Shown: positions 1-7,902 of the stretch, in pieces
Layout of the letters: the number at the start of each line of letters is the position of its first letter
Numbering within the stretch: the stretch's first letter is position 1
Source of the DNA: Rhodospirillaceae bacterium
GTDB lineage: Bacteria; Pseudomonadota; Alphaproteobacteria; Bin65
Direction of reading: 5' to 3'
Length of the DNA stretch: 38,143 nucleotides
Assembly: GCA_009840595.1 (NCBI GenBank)
Contig: VXNK01000120.1
Span: 1-38,143 of the forward strand
Notes under the pieces: generated by a model
Told to the model about the DNA's origin: nothing
Databases searched by the model: none
Seen by the model: only the letters and a program-made list of their open reading frames with translations
Translations under genes and position numbers: made by a program

Positions 1-80
1 GTTTTTTGCCCCCCCTGGCCCCAATTGAGTCTGGCTAACCCCGCGGCCAGGCCTCCACCCCCCCCGCCGCCGCCTAAGGC
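1..80. other. low-quality C-rich contig end
   Basis: The first 80 or so bases are rich in C runs (seven to eight in a row). In the minus-strand reading frame they encode a glycine-rich tail with no counterpart in the paralogous protein next door, where the matching part is a conserved YGKD...SVGGYDG segment. This is best read as read-error or assembly noise rather than genome sequence. The opposite contig end is a poly-G tail, which supports that view. Confidence 0.75.
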
Positions 81-989
81 GGGCGTCGACTTGGCGCCGT
101 AGGCCGCCTTCCAGGCCTTGACGAACGCCTGGTTCTCCGGCGTCGCCAGATCGGCATGGTAGTGGTGCGCCGTGATCACGCCGACCGCCGCCTTGCCCAT
201 GCCCTGGAGCTGGGTGTCCTGGGTAATGTCGCCGGGGCCGACCAGCTTGACGCCGGCCTTGCGCATGCCGAGCGCCTGGTAGGTCTTGGCAACGCCCGCG
301 GCATGGTTGCCGGCCGGCACGAAGACATAGAAGCAGCCCGGCTTCTTGTCCTTGACCCGCTGGAAGAAGGGCGTGAAGTCCGGCGCCTCGCGCGGGCCGC
401 CCATCGGGATCGAATCGATCACCTTGCCGCCGGCGCCCTCGAAGCCGCGCGCGAAGGCGGCGACGCTATCCTTGCCCGGCGGATAGTTGGTGTAGCCGGA
501 GATCGCCGTCTTGCAGCCCATTTCCTTCGCGGCGTGTTCGCCCATGATGTAGCCGGCCTGCCACATGGTGAAGGACACGCGCGCGATGTTGGGCGACATG
601 TTGGTGATAAACGCCGTGCCCGCGTTCATGATGACGAACGGCATCTTGGCCGCGGTCACCAGCGGCGCGATCGACATGGCGTTGGGCGAGAAGATGACGC
701 CGGTCAAAATCTCGACCTTTTCGCGCGTGATCAGCTCCTGCGCCGCCGCCTTGGCGATCGGCCCGCCCGGGCGTTTCGAATCGCGCACGATCAGCTTGAT
801 CGTGTCGCCGCCCAGCTCCTTGGCGTGCAGCTTCAGATAGAGCCGCGCGCCTTTTTCCATCTGGTCGCCGAGCTGCGCCGCGCCGCCGGATTTCGGTGCG
901 ATGAATCCGACCTTGATCTCCCGCGCCTCGGCCGCCGCCGCGAAAGCGACGGCGCCGGCCAGCGCGAGTCCGGTGGTAAGTTTCAACAT
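1..989 (-). CDS. ABC transporter substrate-binding protein, copy 1 (3' truncated by contig end)
   Basis: Periplasmic solute-binding protein of the type I (LivK/Peripla_BP_6) family, which delivers a ligand to an ABC importer. The ATG at 989 follows a clear Shine-Dalgarno sequence (AAGGGAGGAT). The first 22 or so residues form a Sec signal peptide ending in an alanine-rich stretch (AFAAAAEAREI). The mature part follows the full-length neighbour at 1039-2241 almost residue for residue, including SGYTNYPPGKDSVAAF and the GGPREAPDFTPFFQRV block. The match fails after about residue 300 (near position 85), and the remaining frame is glycine-rich artefact, so the true C-terminus is missing. No permease or ATPase gene is in the window. 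The ligand is unknown; the divergent gal operon suggests an aromatic or dicarboxylic acid, which is inference. Confidence 0.88.
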   Translation of the reverse strand, partial: MLKLTTGLALAGAVAFAAAAEAREIKVGFIAPKSGGAAQLGDQMEKGARLYLKLHAKELGGDTIKLIVRDSKRPGGPIAKAAAQELITREKVEILTGVIFSPNAMSIAPLVTAAKMPFVIMNAGTAFITNMSPNIARVSFTMWQAGYIMGEHAAKEMGCKTAISGYTNYPPGKDSVAAFARGFEGAGGKVIDSIPMGGPREAPDFTPFFQRVKDKKPGCFYVFVPAGNHAAGVAKTYQALGMRKAGVKLVGPGDITQDTQLQGMGKAAVGVITAHHYHADLATPENQAFVKAWKAAYGAKSTPALGGGGGGGGLAAGLARLNWGQGGQK

Positions 990-1038
990 GGCTATCCTCC
1001 CTTCGGAACCTGTTGAACGGACAGACTAGCGGATTCCG

Positions 1039-2241
1039 CTACTTTCCGCACCGGCCGATCTTCAACTCCTTGCACTTGTCCTTGACCGCCTCGATGGTCT
1101 TCAGCGTCTTGTGGCGCAGGGTGCCGTTGTCGTTGACGACCTCGGCGACGTAGATGTTCTGGACGATGTCGCGCGTCACCGGGTCGATCGAGATCTTTCC
1201 GCGCGGGCTGTTGTGGGTCCAGCCTCTCAGCGCCTTGATCGCGCCGTCGGCGGTGATCTTGCCGCCCTTGGCCGACTTGATGATGTGGAACACCGCGGCC
1301 ATGCCGTCATAGCCGCCGACGCTGACGAAATCGTTCACGGCATCCTTGCCGTATTCCGCCTTGAACGCCTTGCGGTAGGCCGCGTTGGCCGCGTTCTCGA
1401 GATCGGCGTGATAGTGGATGGCGATGGTCGTGCCGGCGATGGCCGGGCCGATGCTCTGCAATTGCAGATCGTGGGTCAGGTCGCCGGGGCCGATGAACTT
1501 GATGCCGGCCTCCTTCATGCGCAGGGCGAGATAGGTCTTGGACGCGCCCGCCGCATGGTTGCCGCCCGGCACGAAGACGTAGAAGCAGCCCGGCTTCTTG
1601 TCCTTGACCCGCTGGAAGAAGGGCGTGAAGTCCGGCGCCTCGCGCGGGCCGCCCATCGGGATCGAATCGATGACCTTGCCGCCAGCGCCCTCGAAGCCGC
1701 GCGCGAAGGCGGCCACGCTGTCCTTGCCGGGCGGGTAGTTGGTGTAGCCGGAGATCGCCGTCTTGCAGCCGAGCGCCGTCGCGGCGTGCTCGCCCATGAT
1801 GAAGCCGGCCTGCCACATGGTGAAGGAAACCCGGGCGATGTTCGGCGACAGGGTGGTGATCCAGGACGTGCCGGCATTCATCACCACGAAGGGCACCTTG
1901 GCGGCGGTCGCCAGCGGCGCGATCGACATGGCGTTGGGCGAGAAGATGACCCCGCCGAGGATTTCGACCTTTTCGCGCGCGATCAGTTCCTGCGCGGCGG
2001 CCTTGGCGATCGGCCCGCCGGGGCGCTTGGAATCGCGCACGATCAGCTTGATCGTGTCGCCGCCCAGCTCTTTCTCGTGCAGCTTGATGTAGAGGCGCGC
2101 ACCCTTTTCGAGCTGCTCGCCCAGCTGGGCCGCACCGCCGGATTTCGGCGCGATGAAGCCGACCTTGATTTCCCGCGCCTCGGCGGCAGCCGCCAGCGCA
2201 ATGCAGCCGGCCAGGATCGTTCCTGTCGTGAGCCTGAACAT
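1039..2241 (-). CDS. ABC transporter substrate-binding protein, copy 2 (full length)
   Basis: A 400-residue periplasmic binding protein of the type I branched-chain-amino-acid/amide family. The ATG at 2241 is chosen over longer frames because it follows AAGGGAGGAATCC and opens a classic signal peptide (MFRLTTGTILAGCIALAAAAEA, cleavage likely near residue 22-23). The mature protein begins REIKVGFIAPKSGG and is an ordinary length for the family. It is a tandem paralogue of the gene downstream (1-989), with a 92-base identical block between them (328-419 and 1580-1671). Both lie divergent from the gal operon. The cognate permease and ATPase are absent, so these are orphan binding proteins or belong to a system beyond the contig. 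The ligand is not determinable from sequence. Confidence 0.93.
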   Translation of the reverse strand: MFRLTTGTILAGCIALAAAAEAREIKVGFIAPKSGGAAQLGEQLEKGARLYIKLHEKELGGDTIKLIVRDSKRPGGPIAKAAAQELIAREKVEILGGVIFSPNAMSIAPLATAAKVPFVVMNAGTSWITTLSPNIARVSFTMWQAGFIMGEHAATALGCKTAISGYTNYPPGKDSVAAFARGFEGAGGKVIDSIPMGGPREAPDFTPFFQRVKDKKPGCFYVFVPGGNHAAGASKTYLALRMKEAGIKFIGPGDLTHDLQLQSIGPAIAGTTIAIHYHADLENAANAAYRKAFKAEYGKDAVNDFVSVGGYDGMAAVFHIIKSAKGGKITADGAIKALRGWTHNSPRGKISIDPVTRDIVQNIYVAEVVNDNGTLRHKTLKTIEAVKDKCKELKIGRCGK

Positions 2242-2487
2242 GGATTCCTCCCTTCGGTTTCCGGCGGCCGGATCGGCACTGTCGTCCGCACCGCCACGTC
2301 GCCGACCATTTCTAAGGGCCGAACCGCCCGCTCGGCAAGACGCTATCCGGGCGGGGCTCTTGCCGGGCCGCGCTGCGGTGTTACAAATCCGGTATCGCAG
2401 CATTCGTGCCGCTCCGTCCGCATTGCGCGACACCTGAGCGGTCGGGCTGCCGTTCGCGGCGACCGCCCGAACGCAGAAGAGGCGCCG

Positions 2488-2652
2488 ATGACTACCGCAT
2501 TCGACAGTATCGAACGTGGCCTCAGGGAAGCCCTGGCCTATGCCCGCGGAGAAAGCCCGGCTACGATCCATGAGATCGAGGTGCCCCGCCCCGAGGTCGA
2601 AGCGACCCGGAGCGCAAACGCGCGTCCGGCATTTGCCGGGAAAACGCCATGA
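2488..2652 (+). pseudogene. truncated HTH antitoxin-like remnant upstream of galB
   Basis: A 54-codon frame with an ATG at 2488 preceded by AGAAGAGG. Its N-terminus (MTTAFDSIERGLREALAYA) and the segment EIEVPRPEVEATR resemble the start of HigA/NadS-type helix-turn-helix antitoxins, where this pattern leads directly into the HTH. Here the HTH is almost entirely lost: the frame ends [13 protein letters not shown] and stops. The stop overlaps the galB start (ATGA at 2649-2652), so the remnant would couple translation to galB. No toxin remnant is visible in the preceding 246 bases. It could be a decayed antitoxin or a short leader cistron. Family resemblance is from memory of the antitoxin pattern, not from an alignment. 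Confidence 0.6.
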
Positions 2653-3383
2653 GCGACCGGAGGACCGCGCTTGTCGTCAGCGCCCACGCGGCGGATTTCG
2701 TCTGGCGCTGCGGCGGCGCAATCGCCCTGCACCAGGAAAAGGGCGTCGAGGTCACGATCGTCTGCCTGTCCTTCGGCGAGCGCGGCGAGAGCGCCCGGCT
2801 ATGGAAGCAGGACGGCGCGACGCTCGACGGGGTGAAGGCCGTGCGGCGCAGCGAGGCGGAGAAGGCGGCGGCGGCGCTGGGCGCCCACGACCTGGTCTGC
2901 TTCGACCTCGGCGACTATCCGCTCACTCTGGACGAGGCGGCGAAAGACCGGCTGGTCGACGTGCTGCGCGCCGTGCAGCCGTCCTTCATCCTGACCCATT
3001 CGAAATACGATCCCTACAACACCGACCATATGGCGACCATGGCCTTCACCATGGAGACGCGGATGATCGCCCAGGCCTGGGGCCACAATCCGGGCGAGAA
3101 GGTGCTCGGCGCGCCGCAGATGTACCTGTTCGAGCCACACCAGACCGAGCAGATGGGCTGGGTGCCGAACGTGTTCCTCGACATCACGAGCGTCTGGGAG
3201 AAGAAGCGCGCCGCCATCGAGTGCATGGAGGGCCAGCACCATCTCTGGGCCTACTACACCAACGTCGCGGAGAACCGGGGCAACCATTTCCGGCGTAATT
3301 CCGGCGGCATGGCCGGCGGACGGGACTGCAAATACGCCGAGGGCTTCCAGGCCGTGTTCCCGCGCTGCGTGGACGAACTGTGA
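2649..3383 (+). CDS. galB: 4-oxalomesaconate hydratase, PIG-L family (GalB-type)
   Basis: A 244-residue PIG-L/LmbE-fold protein. Most family members are zinc-dependent N-acetyl-sugar deacetylases with a PHPDD motif. Here the site reads SAHAADF (residues 11-17), followed by [14 protein letters not shown], which is the pattern of Pseudomonas GalB. GalB hydrates 4-oxalomesaconate to 4-carboxy-4-hydroxy-2-oxoadipate in gallate degradation. The retained His13 and Asp16 could hold the metal. The next two genes encode exactly the aldolase and tautomerase expected in this pathway, which makes a deacetylase role unlikely. The ATG at 2649 overlaps the stop of the upstream remnant, and the stop overlaps the galC start by one base, so the genes form a tightly coupled operon. 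It is cytoplasmic, with no signal peptide. Confidence 0.87.
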   Translation: MSDRRTALVVSAHAADFVWRCGGAIALHQEKGVEVTIVCLSFGERGESARLWKQDGATLDGVKAVRRSEAEKAAAALGAHDLVCFDLGDYPLTLDEAAKDRLVDVLRAVQPSFILTHSKYDPYNTDHMATMAFTMETRMIAQAWGHNPGEKVLGAPQMYLFEPHQTEQMGWVPNVFLDITSVWEKKRAAIECMEGQHHLWAYYTNVAENRGNHFRRNSGGMAGGRDCKYAEGFQAVFPRCVDEL

Positions 3384-4054
3384 TGGGCGTCGTCGTCCGG
3401 AACATCGAGCGGGCCGATCCGGCGGTGATCGCGGCGCTGGGGGACTGCGGCGTCGCGACGGTCCACGAGGCCCAGGGGCGCACCGGGCTGCTCGCCTCCG
3501 CCATCCGGCCGATCTATGCCGGCGCCGCAGCGGCGGGTTCCGCCGTCACCATCCTTGCGCCGCCGGGCGACAACTGGATGGTCCATGTCGCCATCGAGCA
3601 ACTGCAGCCCGGCGACATGCTGGTGCTCGCGGTGACCTCGCCGTCCGACGCCGGCTATTTCGGCGACCTGCTGGCGACCTCCGCCCGCGCCCGCGGCGCG
3701 GCCGGGCTGGTGGCCGATACCGGCGTGCGCGACGTCAAGGATTTGACCGCCATGTGCTTTCCGGTCTGGTCCAAGGCGGTGTGCGCCCAGGGCACGGTAA
3801 AGAAGATACCCGGATCGGTGAACGTGCCGGTGGTCTGCGCCGGCGCCCCGGTCAATCCCGGCGATGTCGTGGTCGGCGACGACGACGGCGTCTGCATCGT
3901 CCGGCGCGAGGAGGCCGCCGACGTGCTGGCGAAGGCGCAGGCCCGCATCGCCAACGAAGAGGAGAAGCGTCGGAGACTCGCCGCTGGCGAACTGGGGCTC
4001 GACATGTACGACATGCGCGGCGACCTCGAAGCCGCCGGGCTGAAGTATGTCTGA
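3383..4054 (+). CDS. galC: 4-carboxy-4-hydroxy-2-oxoadipate aldolase (GalC/LigK, RraA-like)
   Basis: A 223-residue RraA-fold, metal-dependent class II aldolase. It cleaves 4-carboxy-4-hydroxy-2-oxoadipate to pyruvate and oxaloacetate and often also decarboxylates oxaloacetate. The family hallmarks are ADTGVRD (a catalytic Arg-Asp pair near residue 120) and the C-terminal [20 protein letters not shown] block. RraA itself is shorter and lacks the helical C-terminal extension present here. The ATG at 3383 overlaps the galB stop (TGATG); a GTG three bases earlier is less likely. The stop overlaps galD by 8 bases. Placement between a GalB-type hydratase and a PrpF-type tautomerase fixes the pathway assignment more firmly than the sequence alone. 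Confidence 0.9.
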   Translation: MGVVVRNIERADPAVIAALGDCGVATVHEAQGRTGLLASAIRPIYAGAAAAGSAVTILAPPGDNWMVHVAIEQLQPGDMLVLAVTSPSDAGYFGDLLATSARARGAAGLVADTGVRDVKDLTAMCFPVWSKAVCAQGTVKKIPGSVNVPVVCAGAPVNPGDVVVGDDDGVCIVRREEAADVLAKAQARIANEEEKRRRLAAGELGLDMYDMRGDLEAAGLKYV

Positions 4055-5117
4055 CGAGGTTCCGGGCGGCGTCCGCTGCCTGTGGATGCGCGGCGGCACC
4101 TCCAAGGGCGGCTATTTCCTAGCCGACGACCTGCCGGCGGATCCGGCGGCGCGCGACGCCTTCCTGCGCCGCGTCATGGGCTCGCCCGACCCGCGCCAGA
4201 TCGACGGTATGGGCGGCGCCGACCCGCTGACCTCGAAGGTCGCGGTGGTCTCGCCATCCGATCGCAACGGCGTCGATGTCGATTACCTGTTCCTTCAGGT
4301 CAGCGTCGACGCGCCGCTGGTTTCCGATGCCCAGACCTGCGGCAACATCCTGGCCGGCGTCGGCCCTTTCGCCATCGAGCGCGGCCTGGTGCCGGCGCAT
4401 GACGGCGAAACGCCGGTGACGATCCATCTGGTGAATACCGGGCAAACCGCGATTGCGACCGTGCAGACGCCGGGCGGGACGGTCCGCTACGCCGGGGACA
4501 CGCGGATCGACGGCGTGCCGGGCGCCGCCGCGCCGGTGGCGCTGCAGTTCCGGGACACCGCCGGCGCGACCTGCGGCGCACTGCTGCCGACCGGCCGGCC
4601 GCTCGACCGGATCGACGGGATCGAGGTGACGCTGATCGACAACGGCATGCCCTGCGTCGTGCTGCGGGCAGCGGACGCGGGCATCGCCGGCACCGAGAGC
4701 CGCGACGCGCTGGATGCCGATGCTGGCCTGAAAATCAGACTGGAACGCCTGCGCCTGGCCTGCGGCCCACTGATGAACTTGGGCAACGTCGTGGCGAAGA
4801 CGGTGCCCAAGATGACCATGGTGAGCGCGCCGCAACAGGGCGGGGCGATAAACACCCGGACCTTCATCCCGCACCGCTGCCACGCGACCATCGGCGTGCT
4901 CGGCGCGGTCAGCGTCGCGACGGCCTGCCTGCTGCCCGGATCGCCCGCCGCCGCCCTCGCCGCCCTGCCGCCGGGCAACCCGAAGACGCTGGAAATCGAG
5001 CATCCCTCCGGGCAAACCTCGGTGATCGCCGCCCTGGCCGACGACGGCAGCGTCGCCTCGGCGGCCATCCTGCGCACCGCCAACAAGTTGATGGACGGCA
5101 CGGTCTTTGCGGGCTAG
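4047..5117 (+). CDS. galD: 4-oxalomesaconate tautomerase (GalD, PrpF family)
   Basis: A 356-residue PrpF-family isomerase with a two-lobed diaminopimelate-epimerase-like fold. GalD converts the enol product of gallate ring cleavage to 4-oxalomesaconate for GalB. Visible marks are [11 protein letters not shown] at residues 14-24, the [16 protein letters not shown] segment, and [15 protein letters not shown], where Cys and Asn are the usual active-site neighbours. The length is normal for the family. The ATG overlaps the end of galC by 8 bases. A methylaconitate isomerase role (PrpF proper) is the alternative, but there are no methylcitrate-cycle genes nearby. The ring-cleavage dioxygenase (galA or ligAB) is not in the window and must be elsewhere. 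Confidence 0.88.
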   Translation: MSDEVPGGVRCLWMRGGTSKGGYFLADDLPADPAARDAFLRRVMGSPDPRQIDGMGGADPLTSKVAVVSPSDRNGVDVDYLFLQVSVDAPLVSDAQTCGNILAGVGPFAIERGLVPAHDGETPVTIHLVNTGQTAIATVQTPGGTVRYAGDTRIDGVPGAAAPVALQFRDTAGATCGALLPTGRPLDRIDGIEVTLIDNGMPCVVLRAADAGIAGTESRDALDADAGLKIRLERLRLACGPLMNLGNVVAKTVPKMTMVSAPQQGGAINTRTFIPHRCHATIGVLGAVSVATACLLPGSPAAALAALPPGNPKTLEIEHPSGQTSVIAALADDGSVASAAILRTANKLMDGTVFAG

Positions 5118-5154
5118 CACGGGCGCGCCCGACCCTGCTGAAGGACAGCTGCCG

Positions 5155-6042
5155 ATGACCCGCATCCATATCCAGTTCTCCCTGTTCTCGGCCTTCTACT
5201 CGCCGCTGATCGCGACCATGGCCGGCGGATTCCTGGCCGAGGAGGGGCTGGAGGCGGACTGGTCGGTTTCGCCGCCGGGCGTTTCCGCCATCGCGGCGCT
5301 CAAGGACGGCTCGGCCCATGTCGTCCAGTCGGCGCTCAGCCAGGCCTTCGGGCCGCTGTCGAAGGGCGAGGCGCCCGACGTCGTCCACTTCGCCCAGATC
5401 AACGAGATGGACGGCTTCTTCCTGACCGGGCGGGACCCGGATCCGGACTTCGACTGGCGCAGGCTGGAGGGCGCGGAGGTCGTGCTGTTCGGCGGCGGCC
5501 AGCCGCTCGCCATGTTCAAATATGCCTGCCACAAGGCCGGCATCGACTACGGCAAGCTGAAGGTCATCAACCCCGGCGGCGCCGCCGACATCGACCGGGC
5601 CTTCCGCGACGGGCAGGGCGCGTATGTCCAGCAGCAGGGACCGTTCCCCCAGCAGCTCGAGGCCGACGGCATCGGCCATGTCGTCGCGCAGGTCGGGCTC
5701 CGGGTCGGCCGCTGCGGCTTCTCCAGCCTGTGCGCCCGGCCGGACTGGCTGGAGACGGATATGGCAAAGGCCTTCACCCGTGCCTACCGCAGGGCGCGGC
5801 GCTGGCTCAACGAAACGCCGGCGGCCGACGTCGCGCGCGCCGAGGAATCGTATTTTCCGCAGATCGACCTGCCGGTGCTCGAACGCTGCATCGCGACCTA
5901 CCAGCAACTCGGCTGCTGGGCGCCCCATATCGAGATCACCCGCGAGGCCTTCGAGGCGACGCTGGATATCTACGAATACAACGGCCTGATCGGCGAGCGC
6001 TTCGCCTACGACCGGGTCTGCGCCCAGCCCCCGCAGGGCTAG
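5155..6042 (+). CDS. NMT1/THI5-like substrate-binding protein, apparently without signal peptide
   Basis: A 295-residue protein with the type II periplasmic-binding fold of the NMT1/THI5/SsuA family. The N-terminal strand (RIHIQFSLFSAFYSPLIATM) is followed by a GGFLAEEGLEADW helix-strand, and later come FGGGQPLAMFKYACHKAGID and a PGGAADIDRAFRDGQ loop, as in taurine, nitrate or pyrimidine-precursor binding proteins. It starts directly with the first beta strand: no hydrophobic leader is encoded at the ATG at 5155 (preceded by GAAGGACAG). The upstream alternative at 5107 does not add one. It may therefore be cytoplasmic, as yeast THI5 and some enzymes of this fold are. It lies 37 bases after galD, so it is probably co-transcribed. 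A sensor or carrier role for a pathway intermediate is possible but speculative. Confidence 0.82.
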   Translation: MTRIHIQFSLFSAFYSPLIATMAGGFLAEEGLEADWSVSPPGVSAIAALKDGSAHVVQSALSQAFGPLSKGEAPDVVHFAQINEMDGFFLTGRDPDPDFDWRRLEGAEVVLFGGGQPLAMFKYACHKAGIDYGKLKVINPGGAADIDRAFRDGQGAYVQQQGPFPQQLEADGIGHVVAQVGLRVGRCGFSSLCARPDWLETDMAKAFTRAYRRARRWLNETPAADVARAEESYFPQIDLPVLERCIATYQQLGCWAPHIEITREAFEATLDIYEYNGLIGERFAYDRVCAQPPQG

Positions 6043-6067
6043 AGAAATCGCCGGAAGGCCAGGGCCC

Positions 6068-6631
6068 ATGTCCCGCTACGACGAGATCGACCTCGACAAT
6101 CTCGACCCGGAACAGCAGGCGGTCGCCGACGCCATCGCCGGCGGCCCGCGCGGCTCATTGCGCGGGCCGTTCGTGCCCTGGCTGCTCAGCCCGGGGATGG
6201 CCGATCCGGCGCAGCGGCTCGGCGCCTTCCTGCGCTTCCGCACCGTCATGCCGCAGCGGCTCAAGGAACTGGCGATCCTGTTCACCGCCCGCCGGTGGGA
6301 CGCCGGCTTCGAATGGAGCGTGCATGCGAAGCTGGCGCTGGAAGCCGGCCTGCCGCGCCCGGCCGTCGAGGCGATCGGCCGGGGCGAGGCGCCGGACTTC
6401 GCCGATCACGACGACGCGCTGATCTGGCGGGCCTGCCGCGAGATGTACGAGACGCGCCGCTTTTCCGATGAAACCTTCGCCGCGCTGAAGGCGCTGCTCG
6501 GGCCGCAGGGCGTCGCCGAACTGGCCGGCCTGCTCGGCTACTACGCCCTGGTCTCGATCACCCTCAACGCTTTCGAGGTGCCGGCGCCGGACGACGAAGC
6601 GGTTCCGGAACTCGCCGAGATCGCCCGGTAG
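6068..6631 (+). CDS. carboxymuconolactone decarboxylase (CMD/AhpD-like) family protein
   Basis: A 187-residue helical protein of the CMD superfamily. The core region (residues about 55-100: PQRLKELAILFTARRWDAGFEW followed by SVHAKLALEAGL) matches the family signature around the active helix. The CxxC pair of AhpD peroxidase partners is absent, and the site reads EWSVH, so a thiol-disulfide role is unlikely. The gene starts 25 bases after the binding-protein gene and ends the gal operon. In aromatic catabolism the family includes gamma-carboxymuconolactone decarboxylase, but that enzyme belongs to the ortho route, whereas the surrounding genes are meta-route. The substrate is therefore unassigned. 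Confidence 0.85.
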   Translation: MSRYDEIDLDNLDPEQQAVADAIAGGPRGSLRGPFVPWLLSPGMADPAQRLGAFLRFRTVMPQRLKELAILFTARRWDAGFEWSVHAKLALEAGLPRPAVEAIGRGEAPDFADHDDALIWRACREMYETRRFSDETFAALKALLGPQGVAELAGLLGYYALVSITLNAFEVPAPDDEAVPELAEIAR

Positions 6632-6653
6632 CCCTGCGCCGTTCCCGGCCCGC

Positions 6654-7004
6654 TCAGAACAGCCGGCCGCCGTCGGGCACGTCGCGGTCGACGCCGATCA
6701 GGACGACCTCGCCTTGGGCGTCCGGGAAGCCGAGCACCAGGATCTCCGACATGATGTTAGCAATCTGCTTGGGCGGGAAATTGAGCACCGCCGCGACCTT
6801 GCGGCCGACCAGTTCCTCCGGCCTGTAGTGCGCGGTGATCTGCGCCGAGGATTTGCGCGTCCCGATGACGTCGCCGAAATCGACCGTCAGGATATAGGCC
6901 GGCTTGCGCGCCTTCTCGAAGGGCTCGGCGGTCAGAACGGTGCCGACCCGGATATCGACCTTCTCGAAATCCGCCCAGGAAATGGTCTCTCCAACCGCGC
7001 TCAT
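6654..7004 (-). CDS. csaA: tRNA-binding protein CsaA-like
   Basis: A 116-residue OB-fold protein of the CsaA/EMAP-II tRNA-binding family. It opens ISWADFEKVDIRVGTVLTAEPF and continues with the conserved KPAYILTVDFG strand, SSAQIT, and NFPPKQIANIMSEILVLG, which is the dimer-forming RNA-binding face. In Bacillus CsaA has a chaperone-like role in protein export; in most bacteria its function is poorly known. The ATG at 7004 gives the normal length; the longer in-frame start would add a basic tail not seen in the family. It is convergent with the CMD gene, 22 bases apart, and downstream of the tetR gene on the same strand with a 75-base gap. Confidence 0.93.
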   Translation of the reverse strand: MSAVGETISWADFEKVDIRVGTVLTAEPFEKARKPAYILTVDFGDVIGTRKSSAQITAHYRPEELVGRKVAAVLNFPPKQIANIMSEILVLGFPDAQGEVVLIGVDRDVPDGGRLF

Positions 7005-7079
7005 GGGCGCGTTATAGCAGCCCCGCGGGCCGGGCCGGCGCTGCCTTCGCCGCACCCCTTCGAGAAATCCGGGACGGGA

Positions 7080-7724
7080 TCAGGCGGCCGGTGCCGGTTC
7101 GGCGTCGAGATCCGGCGCATCCTCGTCACGGCGCCGGCGGTCGAACGGCGAGCGCATCGTGGCGAACCGCTCGGCCCGCTTGAGATTGCGGTCGAGCGCC
7201 GCCATGGTCTTCGCCATGTCCTCGCTGTCGTCGCGCAGCCAGACCTGAACGGTCGCCGCGAAGACGACCGCCAGGCCCTTGACGCGCAGGCCGCCGAGCC
7301 AGCCCGCCGTGCCGATGCCCGCCGCCTCCAGCATCCAGCGCATGGAGCGCAGGAGGCGGCAGCCGCCGCACAGGATTTCGGCGATACCGCCGCTGCCGGC
7401 GTCGCGCACCACGGCGCGGATGCCATCCTTGTAGGGATTGAGCGCATCGAAGCGCTGCATCAGGATATCGAAGAGCCGGTCGCGGTAGGACGTTTCCTCG
7501 TCGTCCTTCGTTCGCTGCGCCCCCGTCAGCACGGTCCGGTCGATATGGCGGAAGAAGCCGTCGAGCAGCGCTTCCTTCGAGGTGTAGCGCGCGTGCAGTT
7601 CGGCCAGCGAGAGGCCGGCCTCTTCGGCGATGTCGGCCAGCCGCGTCCGGCGCCAGCCGATCCCGGCGGCCGCCCGCATCGCGGCGGCATAGAGGTCGCT
7701 GTCGGCAATGTTTGCGTTCGCCAT
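7080..7724 (-). CDS. TetR family transcriptional regulator
   Basis: A 214-residue protein with a TetR-type N-terminal HTH at residues about 12-55 (WRRTRLADIAEEAGLSLAEL, then HARYTSKEALLDGFF), followed by an all-helical ligand and dimer domain. The last 20 residues are charged and probably disordered. The ATG at 7724 is used because it places the HTH at the usual distance from the N-terminus; longer frames run into the intergenic region. It is divergent from the rpoH-type sigma gene with a 178-base spacer. The target is unknown, but autoregulation and control of a neighbour across that spacer are usual for the family. Confidence 0.92.
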   Translation of the reverse strand: MANANIADSDLYAAAMRAAAGIGWRRTRLADIAEEAGLSLAELHARYTSKEALLDGFFRHIDRTVLTGAQRTKDDEETSYRDRLFDILMQRFDALNPYKDGIRAVVRDAGSGGIAEILCGGCRLLRSMRWMLEAAGIGTAGWLGGLRVKGLAVVFAATVQVWLRDDSEDMAKTMAALDRNLKRAERFATMRSPFDRRRRDEDAPDLDAEPAPAA

Positions 7725-7780
7725 CGTTCGCTCCCCGGTAAGGTCGGAGAATATCCCGCGCGTCGCGTCGCGGATGCCGC

Positions 7781-7807
7781 AGTATACACAATTGCCCGCC
7801 GCGGCGG
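7781..7807. promoter_or_regulatory. candidate tetR promoter/operator in divergent spacer
   Basis: Between tetR and the sigma factor gene there is a TATACT hexamer on the minus strand (7786-7781) next to a perfect 12-base palindrome CCGCCGCGGCGG (7796-7807). Outer CACAAT/ATTGTG arms flank it. No -35 hexamer at standard spacing is visible. The palindrome is GC-only in a GC-rich genome, so chance is a real possibility. Confidence 0.3.
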
Positions 7808-7902
7808 TTTCAATTCTTCGGCGATTGTGCGACCTTGGCCGCCGCCTTTCACACTGCGGCTCCCGCCTGACCGGGCGCAGGCGGGCAACACGGACCATCG
7901 CC

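Noticed and set aside
1111-2487. Long plus-strand open frame opposite the binding-protein gene
   Set aside because: It is the antisense shadow of a GC-rich gene: Arg-, Gly- and Asp-rich with no domain, while the minus strand encodes a clear binding protein with a signal peptide.
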